From CALKWS01 sp051020515 (GTDB taxonomy: Bacteria; Actinomycetota; Actinomycetes; Actinomycetales; Beutenbergiaceae), in assembly GCF_051020515.1 (NCBI RefSeq), contig NZ_CP194857.1:124001-188000 (forward strand): a DNA stretch of 64,000 nucleotides, in the 5' to 3' direction. Of this stretch, positions 55,896 through 63,236 are shown piece by piece. The notes beneath the pieces were generated by a model. The model was not told where the DNA came from. It saw only the letters and a program-made list of their open reading frames with translations, and did no database searches. The stretch's first letter is position 1, and each line of letters begins with the position of its first letter. The translations under genes and the position numbers were made by a program.

Positions 55896-57314
55896 CGTTC
55901 CTCCATGGCCATCGGTGGCCGGCGGGTGTGCCAGTCAGTGTGGTCCGTGAAGGCCTGTCCCGCGCGCAGGACCAACCCGTCGGCGTGGCGCGGCCCGACG
56001 ATCTGCAACCCGATCGGGCGACCGTCGCCGGTGAACCCGCACGGCAGGCTCAGCGCCGGCTGACCGGTCATGTTGAACGGGTAGGTGTAGGGGGTCCAGG
56101 AGGTCCACCACCGCCGGCCCCAACCGCGGGGCACCTCCAGACCCGCCTCGAAGGCAGCGATCGGCATCGTGGGGGTGAGCAGCAGGTCATAGGTGGTGTG
56201 GAAGGCTCCCATCCTGCGGCCCAGATCCATCCGCACCGCGGTGGCATCGAGGTAGGCCGAGGCGTCCACCTGCCCGAACTGGGAGATGCCCGCGCGCAAT
56301 TCGGGGTCCACCCGCTCCCAGTCACCCTCGCCGGTCCAGAACGTCTCGACCACTTTGGCCGCCCCGGGGAACCACAGCGTATGGAAGGCGGAGACCGGGT
56401 CGTGAAAGATCGGCGCTACCTCCTCCACGTTCGCTCCCGCCGCAGCGAAGACCTCCACCGCCGCGCGCACCGCCGCCTCCACCTGCGGGTCGTTCTCGCC
56501 GTACCCCAGATCAGGTGAGAAGGCGATACGCAGGTTCGCTACGCCGTCGTGCAGTCCGACGGTGAAGGACGACGACGGAGCCTCCAGGGAGAACCAGTCC
56601 CGGTGGTCCGGGGCTGATACCAGGTCGAGCAGGACGGCCGCATCGGCCACGGTGCGCGTCATCGGGCCTGGGTGGGCCAGGGTGCCGTAGGGACTGGCTG
56701 GGTAGGCCGGGATGCGGCCGTAGGTGGGTTTGAGGGCCACCGTCCCGGTGAAGGAGGCGGGGATGCGCACAGATCCGCCGGCATCGGTGCCGATCGACCA
56801 CGCGCCCATCCCCAGGCCCACCGCGGCCGCGGCACCGCCGGAGGAGCCACCGGCGGTCAACCCGGGGTTCCAGGGGTTGGTGGTCGGGACGTAGGAGGGG
56901 GAATGGGTCACCCCCTTCCACCCGAACTCCGGGGTGGTGTTCTTGCCCAGGAACACCGCCCCACCCTCGCGCAGCCGCTGCACGGCCGGCGAGTCTTGAT
57001 CCGCCGGGGGCAGGTGGGGCGCACAGCGCCGAACCCCGCCGGGTCGGCCAGCCCCGGACCAGCAGGATGTCCTTGATCGTGGTGGGGACGCCGTCGGCCG
57101 GCCCCCTGGGCTCCCCCGCGGCCCACCGCTGGGCGGAGGCGGTAGCGGCCGCCAGCGCACCCTCGGCGTCGGTGAGCACCATCGCGTGCACGTGGGGGTC
57201 GAGGCGTTCGATCTGGGCCAGTGCCGCCTCGGTGGCCTGCACCGGGGTGAAGTCCCCGGAGCGGTAGCCGGCCACGAGCGTGGCGGCGTCCGCCATCGCC
57301 AACTCGCTACTCAT
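55892..57314 (-). CDS. Amidase, amidase-signature family (frameshifted)
   Basis: An amidase of about 474 residues with the Ser-cisSer-Lys triad: the lysine in GVPTTIKD, the cis-serine in AGGSSGG and the nucleophile serine in GTDAGGSVRIPAS. One extra C near 57016-57019 shifts the frame between SALCA and HLPPADQDSPAVQRL. Corrected, it matches the family throughout. It hydrolyses an amide such as a carbamoyl, acyl or lactam-derived product, so it would fit a step opening or deacylating an intermediate in this locus. It overlaps DUF3830 by 4 bases. The start at 57314 (MSSELAMAD) agrees with the family. Confidence 0.87.
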
Positions 57315-57367
57315 CCACCGGCTCCTTCGCCCTCGTCTACGCTTCTGCGGCCCTGCCCGGACCCCGG

Positions 57368-58339
57368 CTACCGGACGAATCCGGCGGACTTGTCCACCAC
57401 GTTGACCGGGTCCTGACCGGCCAACCAGCGCTCGGCGTTGTCGAGGAACTGGGCGGCGAGTTCATCGCGCCAGCCCACCACGTCCCCGGACATGTGCGCC
57501 GAGATCCGCACCCCCGGTGCGTCCCAGAGCGGGTGCTCGGCCGGGAGCGGTTCGGTGCCGAACACATCCAGGCTGGCCCCGTCCAGGGGCCCCTGACGCA
57601 CCGCGGTCAGCAGATCGTCCTCCACCACGCTCGCTCCGCGCCCGATGTTGATGAAGTGGGCGCCGGGGCGCATGGCGGCGAAGACCGGTGCGTCGAACAG
57701 CCCGGTCGTGGCGCGGGTCAGGGGGGCGGCATTGATCACGTAGTCGGCCCAGCCCACATAGGCGGGCAGGTCCGCGCTGGCGTGGATTCCGGCGAAGTCG
57801 GCGTCACCGGCCCTGGCGCTGCGGCCCGCCCCGTGCACGGTCATGCCGACTGCACCGAGCAACCGGGCGCAGGCGCGGCCGATCGCCCCGGTCCCCACCA
57901 CCAACGCGTTCTTGCCCGCCACCCGGGTCGTCTCGCGGTGCACCCAGGTGCGCTCGGCCTGGAACTGCGCACTCTCGTGCAGGAGTTTGGCGTGAGCCAG
58001 CACGCTGGCCAGGACGAACTCGGCGATCGGCTGGTCGAACACCCCCCGAGCATTGGTGACCATCACGTCGGACTCGCGCAGTTCGTCGAACAGCAGGGTA
58101 TCGACGCCGGCTGCGGCCACGTGGATCCAGTCCAGGTCACCGCACCGGTCCCACACGTCGCGCACCGCGGTGGAGAAGAAGTCCCACAGGAACAGCGCCT
58201 GAGCTCCCTGAACCGCCTCACCGAGGGAGTCCGCGTCCGCGTAGCGCACCTGCGCGCGCCCCTCCAGAGCCTTCAAACCCGGCGGGCGCGAGCCTTCGGA
58301 ATCGAGCAGCACGGCGATCGCCGGGACGGAACCAGACAC
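57368..58339 (-). CDS. D-isomer specific 2-hydroxyacid dehydrogenase family protein
   Basis: A 323-residue NAD-dependent dehydrogenase with the Rossmann motif VVGTGAIGRACARLL and an arginine in the conserved catalytic loop INIGRGASVVEDDLL. The usual substrate-site His occurs in ISAHMSGD near residue 290. It would reduce or oxidise a 2-keto or 2-hydroxy acid, perhaps an end product of the aminotransferase in the facing operon. It is first in the leftward arm, 53 bases ahead of the amidase and divergent from the EutA-like gene. Confidence 0.9.
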   Translation of the reverse strand: MSGSVPAIAVLLDSEGSRPPGLKALEGRAQVRYADADSLGEAVQGAQALFLWDFFSTAVRDVWDRCGDLDWIHVAAAGVDTLLFDELRESDVMVTNARGVFDQPIAEFVLASVLAHAKLLHESAQFQAERTWVHRETTRVAGKNALVVGTGAIGRACARLLGAVGMTVHGAGRSARAGDADFAGIHASADLPAYVGWADYVINAAPLTRATTGLFDAPVFAAMRPGAHFINIGRGASVVEDDLLTAVRQGPLDGASLDVFGTEPLPAEHPLWDAPGVRISAHMSGDVVGWRDELAAQFLDNAERWLAGQDPVNVVDKSAGFVR

Positions 58340-58366
58340 ACCGGGACGTTATAAGCCTTCCTGTCT

Positions 58367-58380
58367 GATTGTCAACAATC
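58367..58380. promoter_or_regulatory. Palindromic operator GATTGTCAACAATC in the divergent promoter
   Basis: A 14-base dyad (GATTGT and ACAATC around CA) in the 53-base gap between the two arms of the catabolic locus. A nearly identical perfect palindrome lies before the gene at 63237. The TTGTNNACAA core resembles GntR (FadR subfamily) operators. No regulator gene lies inside the window, so it may follow the window end. Confidence 0.72.
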
Positions 58381-58392
58381 TAGGGTACGACT

Positions 58393-59241
58393 ATGGAACT
58401 GGTGCAGGATCAACCGGTGGCGGCCCTGACGCCGCTGGATCAGCGCGGCGTGGGGGTGATCGCGCCCTACGACTTCGCCCTCGACCGCGAGTTGTGGGAG
58501 TGGATTCCGCCGCAGGTCAGCAGCCTGCACCTGACGCGCACCCCCTACCAGCGGGTGCAGGTGAACCTGACCCAGGCCGAACTGATCGGGGCCCCGGAGG
58601 TGATCGCGCGCTGCGCGCAGGACCTGCACACGATCAATCCCGAGGTGATGGCCTACGCCTGCACCTCGGGCAGTTTCGTCGGCGGACTGGCCGGGGAGGC
58701 AGGAATCGTCTCGGCGCTGCGGGGCGGCGGTTTCGACCACGCGGTCACCACCTCCGGGGCGCTGCTGCAGGCGCTGGCGGTGCTCGATGCCCAGGTGGTG
58801 GCGGTGGCCACACCGTACGATGAGCCGATCGCCGCCCGCCTTGCGGCCTTCCTGCACCAGGCCGGCATCGCCGTCAGCGGGCTGCACAGCCTGGGCCTGA
58901 GCGGGAGGATCTGGACCGTGCCGTACCAACGCACCGCCGATCTGATCCGCCGCGCCGCCCGCGCATCGCCCACCCTCGGCCGGCCACCGCAGGCCGTGGT
59001 CGTCTCGTGCACGAACCTGCCGACCCGCCCGCTGATCGCCCCGTTGGAGGCCGAACTGGGCATCCCGGTGATCACCGCCAACCAGGCCACCATCTGGGCC
59101 GCGCTGCGCACCATCGGGCTGAGCGCGGTCGGACCGGGCCAACACCTGCTGACACATCAGCCCACCACCCCGGCTGTGCCGTCATGGCCCGCTACCCCGG
59201 CTGTGTCGGCGCCGATCCGAGCGGAGGTGAGGAATGACTGA
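58393..59241 (+). CDS. Maleate isomerase / arylmalonate decarboxylase family protein (EutA-like)
   Basis: A 282-residue Asp/Glu-racemase-superfamily protein. Both catalytic cysteines of maleate isomerase type are present: C90 in ACTSGSF and C206 in VVSCTNLPT. EutA of ectoine-utilisation clusters belongs to the same group, and the neighbour at 59234 is DoeA-like, so a EutA role is the best guess. The reaction of EutA itself is not settled. It heads the rightward arm behind the operator, and it overlaps the next gene by 8 bases. The C-terminal 40 residues are Pro/Ala/Thr-rich. Confidence 0.8.
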   Translation: MELVQDQPVAALTPLDQRGVGVIAPYDFALDRELWEWIPPQVSSLHLTRTPYQRVQVNLTQAELIGAPEVIARCAQDLHTINPEVMAYACTSGSFVGGLAGEAGIVSALRGGGFDHAVTTSGALLQALAVLDAQVVAVATPYDEPIAARLAAFLHQAGIAVSGLHSLGLSGRIWTVPYQRTADLIRRAARASPTLGRPPQAVVVSCTNLPTRPLIAPLEAELGIPVITANQATIWAALRTIGLSAVGPGQHLLTHQPTTPAVPSWPATPAVSAPIRAEVRND

Positions 59242-60472
59242 CCTGGAAGTTCCCGGCTACACCCTGCCCCACACCCCAGAGCCGTTCGACGCCCGTCCCT
59301 TCGCCGTCAGCGAATACATCAACCGGCTGGAGCGCGTCCAGCACGCGATGTCATCCCGCGGGCTGAACGCCCTGATGGTGGCCGACCCGGCGAACCTGTA
59401 CTACCTCACCGGATACAACGCCTGGTCCTTCTACACCCCCCAGTGTCTGGTGGTGCCCGCCGAGGGCAGCCCGCACCTGTTCGCCCGGGCCATGGACGCC
59501 CAGGGGGCACACTGGACGGCCTACCTGGAACGCACCCACATCCACGGCTACCCCGAGCACTACGTGCAGCGGGCCGACATCCACCCGATGGACTGGATCA
59601 CCGAGCAGGCCCGCGAACTCGGTCTGTTCGAGGACGTTCCCGGTGCCGTGATCGCGGTGGAGATGGATGCCCACTACTTCTCCCCCCGAGGCTTCTTCGC
59701 CCTGCACTCCCGCCTGGCGCACGCCGCCATCGTCGACAGCGTCGAACTGGTCAACTGGGTGCGGGCCGTGAAGTCGCCGGCCGAGCAGGAGAAGATGCGC
59801 GTGGCGGGTCAGATCGCCAGCACGGTGATGCAGGTGGCCATGGACGCCATCGAGGTGGGCCGGCGCCAGTGCGACGTGGTGGCCGAGATCCAGCACGCCC
59901 AGGCCCTCGGCTCCCACCACCTGGGCGGGGATTACCCCGCGATCGTGCCGATGCTGCCCACCGGACAGTCGGCCGGGACGCCGCACCTGACGTGGTCGGA
60001 CGCCCCGCTGGTGCGCGGTGAGCCGACCACGATCGAGATCGCCGGGGTGCACCGCCGGTACCACGCCCCGCTGGCCCGCACCGTGGCGCTGGGCAGGCCC
60101 CACGCCGAGCTCGCGCGCTGCGCCGATGCCGTCACCGAGGGCCTGCACGCCGCCCTGGATGTGATGGGCCCGGGGGCCACCGGCCGGGAGGTGCACGCCG
60201 CGTTCGCCGACTCCATCGCACGGCGCGGGTTCTACAAGGAATCACGGATCGGGTACTCCATCGGAGTGGGCTACCCCCCGGACTGGGGCGAGCGGACCAT
60301 CAGCCTGCGTGCCGAGGAACAGACCGTGCTGGCCCCCGGGATGTGCTTCCACATCATCATGGGGATGTGGATGGAGGGGTGGGGGTATGAGATGAGCGAG
60401 TCGGTGATGGTCACCGCCGACGGAGTCGAGCAATTGACCGACTTCCCGCAAGGGCTGACAGTCAAGACATGA
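59234..60472 (+). CDS. M24 family metal-independent hydrolase, DoeA/EutD (ectoine hydrolase)-like
   Basis: A 412-residue pita-bread-fold protein. Several stretches match what I know of ectoine hydrolase DoeA: DPANLYYLTGYNAWSFYTPQ, GGDYPAIVPMLPTG, GTPHLTWSDAP and the end of GFYKESRIGYSIGVGYPPDW. Like DoeA and creatinase it has lost the metal ligands of M24 peptidases: IEIAGVHRRYHAPLART carries E268 and P279 where peptidases have Asp. DoeA opens ectoine to N-acetyl-diaminobutyrate. The similarity is from memory and cannot be aligned here, so the exact substrate is inferred. It is coupled to the EutA-like gene. Confidence 0.82.
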   Translation: MTDLEVPGYTLPHTPEPFDARPFAVSEYINRLERVQHAMSSRGLNALMVADPANLYYLTGYNAWSFYTPQCLVVPAEGSPHLFARAMDAQGAHWTAYLERTHIHGYPEHYVQRADIHPMDWITEQARELGLFEDVPGAVIAVEMDAHYFSPRGFFALHSRLAHAAIVDSVELVNWVRAVKSPAEQEKMRVAGQIASTVMQVAMDAIEVGRRQCDVVAEIQHAQALGSHHLGGDYPAIVPMLPTGQSAGTPHLTWSDAPLVRGEPTTIEIAGVHRRYHAPLARTVALGRPHAELARCADAVTEGLHAALDVMGPGATGREVHAAFADSIARRGFYKESRIGYSIGVGYPPDWGERTISLRAEEQTVLAPGMCFHIIMGMWMEGWGYEMSESVMVTADGVEQLTDFPQGLTVKT

Positions 60473-60499
60473 ATGTCGTCACGAAGGAGTAGCACAGGC

Positions 60500-61717
60500 A
60501 TGAACACCGCGAACCGCACCCTGCCCCTGGCCGCACGCGCCGATTCTCTGGTGGGTTCGGTGATCGACTCCTCCACATCGCTGCTGGCCGCCCAGACCCA
60601 TGACGTGGTCCGGTTCGCGATGGGCAGCCCGGCTGCCGAGGCGATCCCGACCGAGGCGCTGGCCGCGATCGGGGTGGAGGCGATCGGGGCGGGGCGGGCC
60701 GACGCGTTCGACTACGCCGCCACCGAGGGCGACCCGGCGCTGCGTGAGGCGCTGCTGGCGATGCTGGAGGGCACCTCCGATGCCACGACCAGCGACCGGC
60801 TGACCATCACCGCGGGAGGGATGCAGGGTCTGGACCTGGCCTGCAAGATCTTCGTCGACCCCGGTGACCTGGTGGTGGTGGAATCGCCGACCTACACCAA
60901 CGGTTCCGCGACCGCGCTGTCCTACCAGGCTGAACTGCTGGAGGCACCGGTCGACACCGAGGGCCTGATCGTCTCCCGGATGGCGGAGCTGGTCGAGGCC
61001 ACCGGGCGCACCCCGAAGGCGATCTACACCGTGCCCACGTTCCAGAACCCCTCGGGCACCACGATGACCTTGCAGCGGCGCCACGAACTGCTGGAACTGG
61101 CACGCTCCTGGGGTTCGATGATCATCGACGACGACCCCTACGGACTGCTGCGCTTCTCCGGTGCCGCCGTACCCACCCTGCACGAACTGGCCGACGGTGA
61201 TCCGCTGGTGTTCTCGGTGCGCACGTTCTCCAAGATGGTCGCCCCTGGGCTGCGTGTGGGCTGGGTGGACGCCGCCCCCTCACTGCAGCAGTTGATCATC
61301 AACGCCAAGCAGGCGATGGACACCTGCACCAACCTGCCTGCGCAACGTCTGCTCGCCGGGTTCCTCACCAGCGGCGGACTGGAGGAGCACCTGCAGACCC
61401 AACGAGCGGAGTACCGGCGCCGAAAGCAGGCGATGCAGGAGGCACTGCAGGAGCACTTCGGCGACAGCGCCCGGTGGACCGACCCCGACGGCGGCTTCTT
61501 CCTCTGGGTGACCTTCGATGAGTCGGTGGACACCGAGGCCCTGTTCGAGATCGCCCTGGCGGAGGGGGTTGCCTACATCCCCGGCAACGCCTTCTCCCCC
61601 TCCAAACGGTTCCCGAACGCGCTGCGGCTGTGCTTCGCCTCCACCAACCCCGACCGCACCCGCGAGGGCGTGGCCCGCCTGGCCGCTGCGGTGCGGCGCC
61701 TGCAGGGCCGGTCCTGA
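60500..61717 (+). CDS. PLP-dependent aminotransferase, class I/II (2-aminoadipate aminotransferase-like)
   Basis: A 405-residue fold-type I aminotransferase. The PLP lysine is K245 in TFSKMVAPGLRVGW. Other signatures are TAGGMQGLDL, PTFQNPSGTTM and DDDPYGLLRF. It resembles the aminotransferase domain of MocR regulators and LysN-type enzymes but has no HTH. In this locus it could transaminate diaminobutyrate to aspartate semialdehyde, the role DoeD plays in known ectoine degradation. It overlaps the M20 gene by one base (TGATG). The start at 60500 follows AAGGAG. Confidence 0.88.
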   Translation: MNTANRTLPLAARADSLVGSVIDSSTSLLAAQTHDVVRFAMGSPAAEAIPTEALAAIGVEAIGAGRADAFDYAATEGDPALREALLAMLEGTSDATTSDRLTITAGGMQGLDLACKIFVDPGDLVVVESPTYTNGSATALSYQAELLEAPVDTEGLIVSRMAELVEATGRTPKAIYTVPTFQNPSGTTMTLQRRHELLELARSWGSMIIDDDPYGLLRFSGAAVPTLHELADGDPLVFSVRTFSKMVAPGLRVGWVDAAPSLQQLIINAKQAMDTCTNLPAQRLLAGFLTSGGLEEHLQTQRAEYRRRKQAMQEALQEHFGDSARWTDPDGGFFLWVTFDESVDTEALFEIALAEGVAYIPGNAFSPSKRFPNALRLCFASTNPDRTREGVARLAAAVRRLQGRS

Positions 61718-62907
61718 TGGCCGACGACGACGCAGCGGCGGTTCTGGAGGGGATCGCACCGGAGGCGGTGGCCGACCTGGCAGCGGAGTTGATCACCGCC
61801 GCCGGGCAGGGCGAGATGGGCACCGAGGAGGTGACCGCTCGGGTCCTGTCCGAACACGCCCGCGACCTGGGCCTGGATGCCAGCAGTACGGTGGTGGCAC
61901 CCCAGCGGCCGAACGTGCGGATCATCACCCCCGACGCCGGTGCCGAACCCGGACTGTTGCTGCTCGGGCACACCGACGTGGTCCCGGCCGGCACCGGATG
62001 GCGCACCGACCCGTATCAACCGGTGGTCCGTGATGGGCGTCTGTACGGGCGCGGAGCGGCGGACATGCTCGGCGGGCTGGCCGCGGCCCTGGTGGCGATG
62101 GGCGCCCTGGCCCGATCCGGTGTGCGCCTGCGCGGGCCGGTGGAACTGGCCGCGGTGGTCGATGAGGAGGAGCTCGGGATCGGGATCCGGGACTTCATCA
62201 CCGACCCGGCGCACCTGACCCACGCCGGGTGCGTGGTGGCCGAGCCCACCGATCTGCAGACCATCGTGGCCGCCCGTGGCGCCAGTTATATCGAGATCGA
62301 CGTGCACGGCCGGGCGGCCCACGCCGGAAACCCAGCCGACGGACGCAACGCGATCTACGGGGCGGCTGCGATCGTCGCCGACCTGGAGGCCTGGCACGCC
62401 GAACTGGCTGCCGACGCGCACCCGTTGGCGGGGGCGGCCACCTGGAACGTGGGCGTGGTCACCGGCGGTGTGGGCGGGTCGATGGTGCCCGACCACTGCC
62501 GGATCAGCGCCGACCGGCGCCTACTACTGCCCGGTGAGGACCCCGAGCAGGTGCTCGCCGAGGTGCGCGAGCGGATCGCGGGCCTGGGTCTGGACCGGCG
62601 CGGGCTGGCAGTGGATGTGCTGATGCCGATGAACATGCCCGGATTCGAGACCGACCCGGCGAGCGCGCTGGTGCGGGCCGCCACCGCCGCGGTACCCGCC
62701 GCAGGTGGGCCGGACCTGCCGGTGGGTGGCTGGACGGCGGCGTGCGATGGCGGGTTCCTGGCACGCGATGCCGGTATACCGGTGGTGGTGCTCGGGCCCG
62801 GCTCGGTCACCGAGCAGGCGCATCGGCCGAACGAGTCCGTGGCGCTGGAGGACCTGACCACCGCCGCCGGGGCCTATGCGCTGATGGCCCTGAACCTGCT
62901 CACCTAA
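61717..62907 (+). CDS. M20 family metallopeptidase/deacylase (ArgE/DapE-like)
   Basis: A 396-residue M20 enzyme with the two-metal site: H85 (LGHTDVVPAG), D116 (GRGAADMLGG), and the general base region DEEELG at about 150-152, then the EPTD motif. The dimerisation domain contains VHGRAAHAGNP. M20 enzymes remove acyl groups from N-acylated amino acids. Here it could deacetylate N-acetyl-diaminobutyrate, taking the place of DoeB, which belongs to an unrelated zinc-peptidase family. It is the last gene of the rightward operon. Confidence 0.88.
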   Translation: MADDDAAAVLEGIAPEAVADLAAELITAAGQGEMGTEEVTARVLSEHARDLGLDASSTVVAPQRPNVRIITPDAGAEPGLLLLGHTDVVPAGTGWRTDPYQPVVRDGRLYGRGAADMLGGLAAALVAMGALARSGVRLRGPVELAAVVDEEELGIGIRDFITDPAHLTHAGCVVAEPTDLQTIVAARGASYIEIDVHGRAAHAGNPADGRNAIYGAAAIVADLEAWHAELAADAHPLAGAATWNVGVVTGGVGGSMVPDHCRISADRRLLLPGEDPEQVLAEVRERIAGLGLDRRGLAVDVLMPMNMPGFETDPASALVRAATAAVPAAGGPDLPVGGWTAACDGGFLARDAGIPVVVLGPGSVTEQAHRPNESVALEDLTTAAGAYALMALNLLT

Positions 62908-62994
62908 CCGCCCCTCCCCCACCCCCGCGCCACTTCGCCGCTCGCTCGTTGGCTCCCCGGCTCCGCCGCCGCGCGATCCCCACCGCCCCAACCA

Positions 62995-63164
62995 CCCAAT
63001 TGGACAGTTCCAGCGCACCCACCACCCAACGCACCGCCCCAACCACCCAATTGGACAGTTCCAGCGCACCCACCCCCCGACGCACCGCCGCGAGCGCCCA
63101 ATTGGACAGTTCCGGCGGGACCGGTCCCGCACCCACCGCCGCGAGCGCCCAATTGGACGGTTGG
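62995..63164. repeat. Four repeats with exact 51-base period
   Basis: The 17-mer CCCAATTGGACAGTTCC starts at 62995, 63046 and 63097, and a variant CCCAATTGGACGGTTGG starts at 63148. The spacing is exactly 51 bases each time. The intervening 34 bases are C-rich and partly conserved. The core contains CCAATTGG. It lies between the M20 stop and the next gene, and it is the only such array in the window. On the minus strand it would translate as 17-residue repeats with the core LSNW, but no real gene is evident. Confidence 0.9.
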
Positions 63165-63203
63165 GGCGAGGCGGGTGGTAGCCCAGGGACCGAGGAACGG
63201 TAG

Positions 63204-63217
63204 GATTGTCGACAATC
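63204..63217. promoter_or_regulatory. Perfect palindrome GATTGTCGACAATC
   Basis: A perfect 14-base palindrome 20 bases before the GTG start at 63237. It differs by one base from the operator at 58367-58380. Shared sequence and position argue that one regulator controls this gene together with the divergent catabolic operons. Confidence 0.75.
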
Positions 63218-63236
63218 GACACGCGTGGAGGTTCCG

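Noticed and set aside
62995..63164. The 51-base-period repeats as a CRISPR array.
   Set aside because: The conserved core is only 17 bases, the spacers are similar to each other, only four units exist, and no cas genes are near.
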